Source: Cryptomeria japonica
Lineage: Eukaryota; Streptophyta; Pinopsida; Cupressales; Cupressaceae
DNA length: 64,000 bases
Direction: 5' to 3'
Assembly (NCBI RefSeq): GCF_030272615.1
Contig: NC_081409.1
Span: forward strand, 617,279,755-617,343,754
Shown: piece by piece, positions 34,393 through 45,899 of the stretch
Numbering within the stretch: position 1 is the first letter of the stretch
Layout of the letters: each line of letters begins with the position of its first letter
The notes under the pieces: generated by a model
Told to the model about the DNA's origin: nothing
What the model saw: only the letters and a program-made list of their open reading frames with translations
Database searches by the model: none
Position numbers and translations under genes: made by a program

Positions 34393-35932
34393 TGATGGGA
34401 TGGGGTTAGGGATAGACTAGCCTAGTCTATGCTCTTGGATCCTTTCCTTGGATCACATGGTGTTCTCTGCACACCCTAGGGTCTCTAGGACTTCCCTTTG
34501 CTTGAGGAATCCCCTGACCTTTCCCAATCCACCCACCAATGAGTTGCAATGCTGCTCTTAAGGTCTCACCTACTCATGAGACTCAAACCCCTTACTATGG
34601 CTAATAAGGGCTAATCTTGTTCCACACCTTCCAAGGTCTTAGCAAGGTTGTTTCAGGTCTATTTCATGGTTTATCCACCCATTCATGAGCCCCCAAGAGG
34701 TTTCAAGATTCTAACCCCTTACCGATTTTATAAATTTTGGTTTTTGCCTTCAAATAGGGCTACAAGGATTAGGACCAATTAGGCCTCCTACCCGGTCTTT
34801 TAGGGCTCCCTCTCACAAATGGTGCACAAACAACCCAAACTCCCAAAAAGGACTACCATTCATTTGGCAAGGACTCAAGGATTTTCTAGGTTTTAGGCCT
34901 CCAAGTGTCCGTACACTATCCTGGGTGGATTTTAAGGTTTTCAAGGGTTTTTGTGAGGGTTTTTAGGGTCTGCCTGGGTCATAGTGAGTGTTTTGAGTTT
35001 TAGCCACCTTGTTTGGATTGGTGGAGGCTCCTCCTTCACACCAATGATACTTCACTCACTCCTCTGCACCTCCTCCAAAGGATGCACTCTACACTAACCA
35101 ACCTTGCTCTCCAAGACCTCTGCAATTTGACCTCTCCTAACTGGGCACTGTCCAGTCTCACCTAGGAGTGGGTCTTAGCTTGGCCTTCCTGCATTTTTGA
35201 GGGCCCTATTTTCTTTGTAGTATGGTACAAGGTGTTCACTCTCATTCCCCATGGTTTCATGGTGGTTCCACAACGGGGAATGGAGTTATGCAGCCACTTA
35301 CACAATCCTGCCCAAAACTGGACAGTAAGAAGACAATTTACAAACTATTTACAAACACACTCAATCTGTAGATAAACACCTAAACTAATTGCTTGAAATG
35401 AAATTATTTACACCATGAAATACATTCCACACATTTTTGGACATATCTCAATCCATTGACTTGCTTGGTTGCTTCATTCAAACTGACCGGTAACAGTTTT
35501 ATAGTCTCAGTCTGGTCTTTTTGCTAGGGCCGTACAATGTCTGACATCCAACCCATTCAATTAGGGTTTGCAACATCTTATACTACCCATACCTCGGTCT
35601 ATGTGCCCATACTAGGGTTTTCCACGCTAACCTAAAGAACTTGGCATCATGGTGGAAAAGTTGCTTGACAACTTTTAAAAGTTGTCATGCAACTTTTGAG
35701 CAACTTTCCCAATGTTGCTTTTCATGACTCCTAGACCCACATTGGGCCAACCTAAGGACACCACCATGTTATAAAGGACCCCTAAACACCACAAAGACAC
35801 ACATGCCCTCCATTTTCAACAAAATCACAATCTTGACTTATGACCTCTAAGATCTCCACTAGGACCCTACCTAGGACCTATGAGCACATGACTCATTATT
35901 TTATGTACAATGGCTTCATAAGAAGCATAACA
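34393..35932 (-). repeat. Probable 5' LTR of the gypsy fragment
   Basis: Starts TGATGGGATGGGG beside the primer site. The proposed end is GCATAACA at 35932, just before readable family B ORF2 (PFQALPPCFAG) resumes. Only one copy is present, so the far end is inferred. It contains the 42-bp palindrome 35656-35697. Confidence 0.5.
35656..35697. repeat. 42-bp near-perfect palindrome
   Basis: The left arm AAAAGTTGCTTGACAACTTT and the right arm AAAGTTGTCATGCAACTTTT are complementary with one mismatch in 20, and the TA centre is also symmetric. It lies within the probable gypsy LTR. Confidence 0.85.
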
Positions 35933-36042
35933 CCAGCAAAACAAGGAGGGAGAGCTTGAAAGGGTACTCCTACACCATCCTTGACCTCAACAACAATAGG
36001 ATTCACAATAAAAGTAGGTACAAATGATGATCCTACTTCCAT
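35933..36042 (-). pseudogene. Family B ORF2, N-terminal stub
   Basis: ATG at 36042 opens MEVGSSFVPTF and continues NPIVVEVKDGVGV, recalling the start of family A ORF2 (HKPIVVENIEKPS). Its text is cut after about 36 residues by the gypsy fragment. Its frame differs from that of the C-terminal part, as expected across an insertion. Confidence 0.5.
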
Positions 36043-36514
36043 GATGAAAGATAAATACATGAAAGATAGTTGTCGGTGAAAACCCTAAAGAACTCTTCCG
36101 ATTGTTGGTGAAATCGCTCAAGATGATATCAATCACACTGAATCTCCTTAAACTTTCTATGAATCGCTCTGAATGCAAAGTGATTAGAAATGAAGTGAAT
36201 TCATCCTTTTAACCTCCAAGAAAAACCCTAATCCATCATTGACATGAATGAATTTAGGTGAAAGATATCGGATCTCGATCAAACATCTCCATGCTGGATA
36301 AGCATCTCCAATGTCTGGAACATCTTCTAGAACCTCTTCCCAGGGCATATGTACTATCTTTATGGATTTTTTCTACCCCTAAGTCATTTGCCTTAGTTAC
36401 TAGATGAGCTTCCTACCAGTGCAAGAGCAACCTCCTCTGTCGGTTGAGTAACGGTGCATTTCCATATGTACATTGATCTTCTGACTTCCTGACCCATCTC
36501 TGGGTATGATCTTG

Positions 36515-37507
36515 CTAGATTTCATTAACCTTCTCTTTTCCTTTTTCATTTGATCCATTATTACCAATAGGTGGATTTCTACTTCTACAGAACTTAGCAA
36601 TATGTCCAACCTCATTGCATGCATAACATGTAACATTGTTCTTTTGAATTGCTTTGCTAAAACTAGTATAATTACTTAACCTGCACTGATTAGCCATATG
36701 TACAAATTTTCCACATGCATAACATTTAACATTCATTCTACAATCTTATGTCTTATGACCATACTTATTGCATTTAGAACATTGACCGAGAGCAAAATCA
36801 GAGTTCTGATTTTCTCTATTTCTACATTACCTAGCCATGTGACCATATTTATTACAAACAAAGCATCTACCATTAAATTTATAAGCATTAAATTGTCTTA
36901 CTAGTGCCTGTTGGTTTTGATCTTCATTTGCAATACCAGAACTCTATCCTTGTTCAAATCTAAGTCCATTGGAATCTCCATTATGTCTTTGTCTCCTCAA
37001 TAACTCATCAAGTTGTGTTGAACTAACCTTGAATTTTTCTTTATACTCACTTGCAATAGTCAAATCATCTCTCAGAATTATCATTTGTCTCTCAAGTTCT
37101 TTTTCATTACTCTGGGATTGTACTAAATCAGTTCTCAACATATCATTTTCATGAACCAACCTACCACATTCTTCAAATTTTTTTTTCAGAGATACAATAA
37201 GATTTTCTTCCTTTTTCTTCCAGTCCTCAATCTCCTTAGACATCCTCATAGTTATAGCTTGCATTTCATTCCTCATAACCATGTTCTCCTGACTCAACTT
37301 CCGATATCTCTCATTAAGTGCATCTTTCTCTTCATTATCCTTATTTTGCAAAAGTTCCTTCCTCCTAGCTTGAACAGATGATATCCTCTCCTGTAGGACA
37401 AGAATGAATTCCTGAGCAGAATTCAATTCATCTTGTAACTTCAAGTTCTTCATCCTTTCAACATCATAATCTTCAAGTGCCACCTCAAGTTGCTTCTCCA
37501 AACTCAT
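36515..37507 (-). pseudogene. Family B ORF1, coiled-coil and four-CCHC Gag-like protein
   Basis: The frame runs from ATG 37507 (MSLEKQLEVALEDYD), the first ATG after the primer site, to a stop at 36512. About 180 residues of heptad-rich, Glu/Lys-rich coiled coil are followed by four zinc knuckles. The first two each lost a residue to a stop (CFVCNKYGHMAR-stop-C and CSKCNKYGHKT-stop-DC). The others are CYACGKFVHMANQC, with Val for the usual Gly before His, and CYACNEVGHIAKFC. The layout matches ORF1 of family A, and the NKYGH knuckle words are shared. Confidence 0.78.
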
Positions 37508-37567
37508 ATCCAGGGATTCCAGATTCAGTATCTTCCTCAAGTTGTTAAAATTCCTCCGAGGCACAAG

Positions 37568-37579
37568 GCTTTGATACCA
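37568..37579 (-). other. Primer-binding site, family B
   Basis: GCTTTGATACCA on the plus strand gives TGGTATCAAAGC on the element strand, an initiator tRNA-Met type site with one mismatch to the 12-base consensus. It is two bases from the LTR at 37582. Confidence 0.85.
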
Positions 37580-37581
37580 AT

Positions 37582-38493
37582 TGTTGGAATCCAAGAATAC
37601 TGAGAGGGGGAGGTGAATTAGTGTTCTATCAGAATAATCAATTTTATCCTTATTAAAATATGCATTCACCAACCAATATATCGATACATATATAATTGAA
37701 AGAAGTAAAGAAACTAATAAGTCAATCACACAAATGAATACCATAACATAGAGAATTATACATGGAAAACCTCAAAGAGGAAAAATCATGGTAGGATTTG
37801 TGACCCACAATATCAATCCACTAGCCATATGAAGAGATATTACAAAATATAGGGCCCTACACTTGTAGGAAGGCTTACAGCCTAGAGCACATTGCTCAAT
37901 CACAAAAGGAGCCTCACTGACTACATACAAATCGAGACTACAATCTGGAGAAATGATTGAACTGCAAAGATAACATCTTCTATGCCTGAATACAGTTTCA
38001 GTTAAGCTCTATTTGTTCTAGTCTGAAACCCTAAACCCTTACCAGAATACCCTCTTACATAAATGTCCTCACATACATGATCTCTCTCATATATCTCGCA
38101 TATCCTTCCTTATTTCCATAAATATTACCTCTTACAAAATGATCTAATCAACTGACCTATATACCCTTTACAAACTATTATGACTTATGTCTTCTTACAA
38201 AGATAATTATAATATGAATATACATGTCGGCTCAATAACATAAATATATGAATATCAAAAACAATTGTTGATGCCAACTCTTCCAAATGATGTCAACCTC
38301 CAATACCGATAACCTGAATGTGAACCATGTTAGCCTGCAATGCCGGTAACCAAAGAATTCCATCCAACCTGTTGGGTTCGGTGATGTGTATTTTGGTACA
38401 CTACTAAACCAAAATATGAAGCTGGAACATGTTGCCATGTTTCCATCAATGACAACATATTGAAACCAATCAATTGAGTGTCAATTTCCAACA
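37582..38493 (-). repeat. Family B right (5') LTR
   Basis: 912 bp, ends TGTTGGAATCC and TTTCCAACA, followed by the target duplication CCACC. Confidence 0.92.
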
Positions 38494-41286
38494 CCACCTT
38501 GAAGTTCTACATGACTTCCTACTTGGTGTATGTTGTTGTTTCTATGAGGAATTTCACAGGTTTGTCCTTAGAAGGAGATAAAAGATAAGTCTCAGTTTGG
38601 AAACACTATTCTTAGTTAACTCTCAAATAAAGTTTACATCATTTTAGAATAGTTAATTATGTCTTCTTTGGTTCATATGTTTGATAAGAAACTTGAGAAG
38701 AATACGATTCTAATGAGGCTCAAGAAGTTGTCAACCAGTATGGATGTATGTTTTTACAGTTTCCTACTTTCACCTATCTAAGGATAGGATGTTATAATGA
38801 TCAACCTTTCATTCTCCCAAGGTACCCATCTGATAAAATTATTTTGATGGATTTGGAAAGGAAAACGGTGGTGGTTCATGAGAGATAATTTGGTTCTCAT
38901 AAAACAGGTTTCAAGTTTACTTTGTCTATTGGTAGATACTCTATCAACTTAGTTTTCAAAGAAAGAGCTATGGAAGAAGAGATGAGAAGAGTGACAGTGA
39001 GGCAATTCAATTCCAGGAATGGTTTTGACTATAGAGGTATGAAGAACACATTAAAAAATAAGTACACTCATGTTCATAGAGTTGAAGATATCCGGGTTGA
39101 TTGTAGAACTGAGGAAGATATCAGGAAGCTAGATTATTGTCACCTCACAAAGGACCAAATTATCATTCTCAACTTGGTAGATATTCAAGATGACTTGGTT
39201 GATGACGGTAATGTCCTAGACCTGGTCTATGAAAATAATAAGATTGCCAATACTCATCTTCCTTTCATCCAATGGTCTTAGAAGGAGGTGGTTTCTATAA
39301 GGACCATATTTCATAGGATTCTTGCAAACAAAAATATTTGGCTAGAACCAAGAGGAATCTAGTTGAAGCCATTTACCACTAGATCAAATGATGATACTGA
39401 TGGGCTTGTTGGAAAGAGATTAGAATTAAGAACAAAGAACAGGCAAGATCTTGTTTCTTCTCCTAAATCTCCCAAGTACAAGCTCACTACAGGAATGAGT
39501 AAAGGAAAGGAACAAGAGAAGTCTTCTACCTCATGTTCTCAATAGGGGCAAGAACAAGAATCAAAAGAAGGGGCATGTGAGGAAGAATCTATTGATATGG
39601 ACCAACTTGAGGAGGAACAACATCATCAAGAAGAGGAGGAAGAAGAATAATTTAGTGAAGAAGGTTTACTAGAGATTTCTAAAGGCATTAAAATTGGAGA
39701 CATAGAAGGTCATGTTCCATAGGTATCAAGTCTTATTTCAGATGCCACTTCTTCTCAAGTTCATGTTTCTGAATCCATACCATTTGGGTCCACTATTTCA
39801 TATGTGTCAGATTCTTCTAGTGTGACCATTCCTATTGTTTCTTCTTATGCTACTAGTGAAGTTGTCTTATATACTCCTTGAGATAACATTGAGAATGTGT
39901 TCTCCACTTTCCCAAATTTTTCTAAAGTATATACATCCATGTTTTAGGATTTTGATAAGTTCATGTCAAATATGGGGCCATTACCAAATGTATTAGCTAT
40001 TGAAAACCCATCTTTTGTTATGACTTCTACTCCTCGAATTGTAACTATTGTTTTTTCAAGGTCAAGGAACTTCTTTTCAACTGTTGGCTACAAGTACTGA
40101 TGAAGATTCTATTTTGCCACCCTAATTGCTTTCTAACACTCCCAAGAGGAAGAAGAAAACTATATCTCCTAATGATTTTGATTTTGATCAACTAGTGCTT
40201 GTCAAGCCAAAGAGTGTAAAGAAAGCCAAGACCATCTGAAGGGTTTAGGTAGATAGTGCCAAGAACAAGTATGTGGAAGTCAAAGAGACTCCTCCTAATA
40301 AAAATATAAGTAAATTCCAAGCAAAGGACTATGTGATAAGGAGGGTTGAGCTTGGAAATAAAACCCATGAAGGTACAATGGAAGATGCTCATTCGTCTTT
40401 CACTGCTCTTGTGGCCAAATATAATGAAGAAAAAATCAATGAATATGAGCTTAAGACACAAGTGAAGCAACTTTTCGTTGTGATAATTACGATCACAAAT
40501 TCTTCATAGGTGATTGAACTAGTGACTTTATCGATTGATGAACAAGTCATTAAGAAAGCCGAGTGGGTTACCTTGTGAGGTGGAGAAACAAGAGAATGGA
40601 TGGACAAGATACTCAATCAAGGAATCTATCTTTTGAGTTTCGATACCAAATTGATTAACAATGTGCACAGGGTTCAATTTGAAATGGATGCAACACTAGA
40701 AGTATTCTTGGAGGCAACGACTAATCATGAAAATAATTTTGATGCTTGGACAAATCTCAGAGACTTCTCTCTAGATGTTTTGGTCGATCATAATGTGATC
40801 CCTTCATAGAAATTGTATGTTCAGTACAAAGAGTTGCTAAAACATCATATGGAAGTTTTAGAGAAACTCATTTAAGATCTAGATAAGGCAAAGGGTTTGG
40901 GTGAAAAGATAGTTAAAATATCACTAAAAAATTGATGAACTTCCTTGTGACTTTCTTGATCAAGATCCATAGATACTACCCCTAGATCCATCCATACATA
41001 AATTCAGTTTGCTCATTCAAGTTGAAGTTGAGAGAGTTGATTTTTATCTCTCATCTATTGATAAATTAATAGAAATCCAAGTTATGTTAGATAGTCTAGG
41101 AACCATCTTGAAGAAATATAAGGAGAAATATTCTAGCTTGATGGACTCAATTTCATGAGCTCAAGTCATCTCAGGTCATGCTGATGAACCAAAGGATTAA
41201 AAAGTACAAGTTTCTCTCCAGAAATTTGAGGATTCCTTGAAGAAAAATGGAGATGACAATGCTCAAGATGGAGATCTAGACACTTA
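38494..41286 (+). pseudogene. Decayed large ORF, 3' part
   Basis: Continues the frame broken at 29715. The clearest open segment is 38922-39281 (MSIGRYSINLVFKERAMEEE). Others run through acidic low-complexity sequence (QLEEEQHHQEEEEEE near 39600-39650), Lys-rich sequence and a likely coiled coil (KYNEEKINEYELKTQVKQL; YKELLKHHMEVLEKLI), to a stop near 41286. Many in-frame TAG/TGA stops and several frameshifts are present. The globular, low-complexity, Lys-rich, coiled-coil order parallels ORF2 of families A and B, so I infer a third, older relative on the plus strand. Direct sequence similarity is not obvious by eye. Confidence 0.5.
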
Positions 41287-41289
41287 GTC

Positions 41290-42185
41290 ATTTTTTCATG
41301 CTTTCTAGCTATAGGTGCATTTTTGTAAATCCAAACAACACTTCAAGTGTCATTTTGTATATTTAGTTTTGCGTGTAGGAGTACACAAGTCCTGATTCAA
41401 ATCAAACTCTACTTTTGACTTAGTCATTGTTAGTTGAGTTTTTCCTAATTTTTCTCACTATCCCTCTCCTATATATATGAGGGTTCTTATTGTAATTTTT
41501 ATCTTTTATCTTTATGCAACTTGACTCTACCAAAGTAAAAAGAAAGTGAAGCTTTGAGTTCATTTGTGATTTTGCAAATTCAATCAATAAAGACAACATC
41601 TTTGGCACTGAAACTTTGTGTTGAGTTCATTGTGTTCTATGGTGAAAGTGTTCTTATGTCATTCTTTCTATGGTAATTGAATTGATTGAGTAAAAGTAGT
41701 CTTGTATGAATATTGTGAAAGAGTAGAATAAATTTGGTTGTGTAGACTTTGTGCTACATTTCAAAATTGATAAAGAAGAATTTGTTGGAGTATAACATCA
41801 TAAAGACTTTGAGCTTTATCTTGTTACCTTGGAGTACTTATATCTTGTGTTTTTGCTTAAAAATATCATCATAAAGACTTTGAGCTTTATTTTGATATTA
41901 AAATAAAGTTGCTTGGGTTACATAAGTTATTATAAAAAGGTATATAGAATAATAGTAAGCTGAAGACTTTGAGCTTCACCATTATTTTCCCATCTCGGGA
42001 AACAATGGAAGACCTTTTGCTTTTATTAAAAAATTGCTTCTTACTTGTGAATCTCTTATATGTGCTCCTAAGTTGTTTCTTAGGAATTTTGAAGTTGTTT
42101 AAATCATTGTTGCTCTAAATTATAATATCCTTTCTGAAAATAGAGAAAAGGATAAACATCTATTCTAAAGAAAGAGAATGAGATG
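41290..42185 (+). repeat. LTR-like region with TATA and hairpin repeats
   Basis: Downstream of the pseudogene. It has TATATATAT at 41470-41478 and then T-rich leader-like sequence, as in a plant LTR promoter. No partner copy upstream of 29035 was found, so its role as 3' LTR of the plus-strand element is inference. Confidence 0.35.
41547..41980. repeat. Repeated hairpins with a common loop
   Basis: Stems differ while the loop stays ACTTTGAG or close to it: TGTAG/CTACA (41741-41758), ATAAAG/CTTTAT (41800-41819 and 41871-41890) and TGAAG/CTTCA (41961-41978). A weaker TGAA/TTCA unit lies at 41547-41562. Spacing is 59, 71 and 90 bases. Confidence 0.65.
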
Positions 42186-42726
42186 GTGTAACACCCAAGA
42201 TTAGAATAGGCTTAGCAGTTAGAATTTTGTTTTAAGTTAGAGTAATAAGAGAAAGGAGGAGCCTTCCCTTATAATTAGGAGATAATTTAATGTCACACAC
42301 TGTGTCTAAAAGAAAAATTTCTGAACTTCCCCAGTTTACAAAAAAATTAACCAATAGTTTTTGGTGACTCTCCTGGGAATAACACACAACCAAGCACCTC
42401 AGGTTTTGGTTGTAGCATACTAGTGCTCTTATTGTTGGTATTATATTTCAATTTTTCCTCTTGTACTTGTTTCTGAAGCTTCTAATTTGGTCGGTCCAAG
42501 TTATACTCGTGGTAGATGAAATCAAGGTATTATATTTTCGAGTTGTTGTAGAAAAATAATTTTGATCATTTTTCTTCTAGAGCAGTATCTCCATTACATC
42601 GTACAATTTTTTTTCCTTCTACAAGCAAGAGATCACCTATTCCCAACAAAGCTTCAAGTTCTCCAAGATCCTTATTGTTATATGAAGCTCAGATGTTTGT
42701 TATTCCACCTTGTCAACTGGTGATCA

Positions 42727-43320
42727 TGGCTACTAGTGGTGGCCAAGCCGCTCAAGGTCCATGGGGGCAAAATCTTGTTCCTCTCAATTTGTCTCTTCCA
42801 CAAAGTTGAAGGAAAAATATTCCTAAGTTTTGTGGAGATTGAAAACAAGATCCTAATGAACATATTACTTATTTTTGCATTGCGTGCAGTGTTCTTAGAG
42901 TTGAACACGAAGATGTTTCAGTGAGATTGTTCATTGAGACGCTACAAGTTGTTGTCGTTGATTGGTTTTGTCACTTGGCTTCACAAAGTATCACTAATTG
43001 GGACACCCTCAAATTTCATTTTGAGGCAAGGTTCAAGATGACTAAAGACGCACATTCTCTCTTGGCTCAACTTACACAAATGAAGAAGGAACCTCATGAG
43101 CCCATGCACAATTTCATCACAAATTTGAACAAGTTGTAGAATCGCATTCCCACCATTACTCAACCAACTAGTGAGAATCTTAAATGTTTCTTTTTTAATT
43201 CTCAGCTGCGAGAAGTGAGTTTCTTATTAACGAGAGAACCTGCTAGAGATTTGGCTCATGTGAAAACTCTATCAATTGAAGTTGAAAATTATCTTATTAT
43301 TATTGGTAAGATCAGGATAT
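42727..43320 (+). pseudogene. Gypsy Gag remnant
   Basis: Opens MATSGGQAAQGPWGQN. Capsid-like text includes DPNEHITYFC, RLFIETLQ, DWFCHLASQSITNWDTL and HSLLAQLTQMKKEPHEPM, typical of a gypsy Gag domain. Stops fall within the first 40 codons and at 43137. A further open segment, 43276-43716, continues in another frame and is probably the linker to the nucleocapsid; no zinc knuckle was identified. Confidence 0.7.
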
Positions 43321-44219
43321 CCGAACAAGTCTAAGCATTCTCCTACATTGCCTGAATCAACTTCTTTAGGTACTACCGATTCTATGGTACAAAGGCTAAC
43401 AAATGAGATTCTTGCTCTCAAGAAGAAAATTTCTAAAAATTCATTCTTCACTCCATATAAGGATATTCCAAGGAGAACATATCCAAATAATGCTAGCAAT
43501 TATGCAGTTAAGAATCAAAATAAGCTTTTGCCTCCACCAAAGAGGCTTTCTCTTGAAGCCTCACCTACCAACACAACAGTTGGGTACTTTGAGGTTGATC
43601 AAGAAGAACTTTATATTCCTGAAGATTATGTTACAACTCTCTTTCAAGAGAAAGGAGAGGTTGTGACTAGCGACTCTACTATTAGTTGCATTCATTATGA
43701 AGAACCCATGAGATAGGAACAAGAAGTTGTTGCTCATGCTTATGAGGTTATCAATCATTCACAAAATTAACCTAATCATCTAAAAGATGATGAGTCAAAG
43801 AAGAAGGATACTCCTTAATTACCAGTCACTATTGCAAAGAGGGCGAGTCATATTCTTTTTTTTCCTAAGACCACAATGGGAGATAAGCAAGTAAGTACAT
43901 CTGCTCAACCTTCTACTTCTAATGTAGAAAAAACCAATGCCCCAAATCCTAAGTCTTAGGCTGAATTTTTTTTTCTTTTACAACCAGTTCATATCAAACA
44001 TTTGATATAATTGATCGTGTTAAGAAGACTAAGATTCAAATGTCTGAGGTAGAATACCTACAAGCCAACTTGGACCAGATTGATAGATTGGCTAGATTTG
44101 TTAAGGGTAAGGATACTCAACCTATTGTAAATTCTTTCCAGAGTATACTTTCCTCCTCACCTAAGTCCAAGAATCTTCCAAATAACTTAGTTACTATTCC
44201 TTTATCTGTTCTAGGAAAA

Positions 44220-44480
44220 CTATAGCCTTTGTATACTTCCTTGTTGATAAATGGATTTAAGCTAAGTAATTGTGTTATTGATTTTGGAGCATCAGATAAT
44301 GTTATGCCAGCTAAAGTGGCTACCGCCTTAGGATTAACATTGACCAAAACCTTTGGAAATTATTATTCTATGAAAAATAAACAAGATGCACAGTTTGCAT
44401 TTGCATCTTTTCTAGATAAAAGGATCAAGATGACAGTCTTGGTTGTAGATGTTCTCGCCTCTTATGGGATGTTGTTATGA
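44220..44480 (+). pseudogene. Gypsy aspartic protease remnant
   Basis: LLINGFKLSNCVIDFGASDN contains the protease active-site position, but the usual Asp-Ser-Gly reads Asp-Phe-Gly. The second conserved part is VLVVDVLASYGMLL. It is followed by a stop. Confidence 0.65.
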
Positions 44481-44942
44481 TGCAATTTATGCAAGGATAT
44501 AGGAAGTGAGATTCACATGGATATGTCTCAAGCTAAGATTACTATTAAAGGAGATGCAAAAATTTCTTCTTGAAAAAGAGACTAAGTATAAAGTGATAAA
44601 AACCGATGATCCACATGATCAAATTCTCTTTGAGTCTACTGGAATGTGAAACTACTACCTACATGTTGATTAGGTCTCTGAATTTGCTCAAGATTGGTCT
44701 AAAGTTTCTGATGCATCTGAAGGTTCTAAATTTTTCAGAGATTTCAGATAGTGAAAAGTTCATAGATGCTAATGAAGATCTTATGTCATCAGGAAATGAT
44801 GACAATGGAGGTCCTATGTCTGAATCTAATGAATCTTTTGAAATGATTGATACAAAAGATCAAGGTTCTACTACTTATCATGTTCAAGGCTCCTCAAATA
44901 GTGAAAATGAAGGTAGTAGCAATGATGTTTGGATACCTTAGT

Positions 44943-45545
44943 TTGATGGTAGTTATGCTTCAATTGGATCCAGAGCAGACATTGTCCTTATTTCTCCTCA
45001 ACCAGAGATTTTTTTTCTCTTTTAAGTTGCAATTTTCAAATACTAACAACACAGACAAATATGAATCTTTGTTGTTGGGAATTGAATTTGCACAAAAGAG
45101 GGGTATAAAGAATCTACATGCACAAGGTGATGTTGAGTTGGTAGTATGTTAGGTAAGGAAGATATATCAAACAAGGAATGATAGGCTCAAGCATTATCTA
45201 AACTTGGTATGGGATAACATCAAAGTTTTCAATGCTTTCAAAATCTTTGTAGTTCCTGAGGAATTCAATGATAGGGTTGTTTCTCTTGAAAAATTCACCA
45301 CTGTCTTGATTCCTCATAAGGATTTCAACCAAGATAAGTATATTATTGAGTTATTTTCAAGGCCAAGTGTTCCTGACAATTGGGATCATTGGCAGATTTT
45401 TAATGATGATAAGCACATCATTAAATTTCTTAAAGTTAAGGATGACTATAATAATTTTTACTTTGAAGATAGCAATTGTTCTAATTCAATATTCGATCAA
45501 AATTTCAAGCATGATAAAGAATTATTGCAGCTAAAAGCAAATTAA
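44943..45545 (+). pseudogene. RNase H-like domain ahead of the reverse transcriptase
   Basis: Read across frames, it shows FDGSYASIGSRADIVLISP (first Asp), YESLLLGIEFAQKRGI (Glu), LHAQGDVELVV (second Asp) and VPEEFNDRVVSLEKF (last motif, where an Asp is expected after the Asn-Asp/Glu-Arg stretch but Val is present). This is the pattern of the additional RNase H known from some plant gypsy elements, where it normally sits between the element's own RNase H and the integrase. Here it lies between protease and reverse transcriptase. The open segment 45204-45545 continues past the domain (SVPDNWDHWQIF). It is broken by frameshifts and a stop at 45152. Confidence 0.65.
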
Positions 45546-45899
45546 ATCCCTAAAGGTTTGGTTTCAATTGAAAAATTGTTTGATAAATATGATCGTTATA
45601 TCAAAAGTCAACAACATGTAGAACCCGAATCTTACATGGGATATCATAAATATAATATTGGATCAAATGATGATGCAAAGTTTTTAAATATTGGTAACAA
45701 TTGTACTCCAGTAGAAAGAGACCAGTTCATTTAATTGTTACGCCAGTACATTGATGTACTAGCATATTCATATGACGATCTCAAGTCTTTTCAGCCAAAG
45801 GAGTTACAACGTGATATTCCTCTCAAAACCAGTGTGCCACCTTTCTGACAGAAGCAATGGAAATATAATCCTAAAATTTCAGGTACCATTCTTTTTGAA

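Larger units (their letters stand above)
32829..35932 (-). mobile_element. Captured or inserted gypsy fragment (LTR, gag, protease)
   Basis: A minus-strand gypsy 5' portion: a probable LTR (34393-35932), primer site, Gag, zinc knuckle and protease, cut off abruptly in the protease after MDGCHLL. No polymerase, integrase or second LTR follows; family B ORF2 resumes at once. No target duplication was found at the two ends. Either a normal insertion was later deleted, or reverse-transcription template switching joined a gypsy RNA to a family B RNA. Confidence 0.7.
29716..38493 (-). mobile_element. Complete pol-less LTR retrotransposon (family B)
   Basis: 8,778 bp with LTRs 29716-30631 and 37582-38493 (TGTTGGAATCC...TTTCCAACA) and the perfect target duplication CCACC at 29711-29715 and 38494-38498. 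Primer site and polypurine tract are present. The interior has a coiled-coil/CCHC ORF1 and an ORF2 related to that of family A, but no reverse transcriptase or integrase. ORF2 is interrupted by a gypsy gag-protease-LTR fragment (32829-35932). It is inserted in the plus-strand pseudogene 29035-41286, in the opposite orientation. Confidence 0.92.

Noticed and set aside
41420-42908. Small minus-strand frames
   Set aside because: No motifs; they lie across LTR-like DNA and the antisense of the gypsy Gag.
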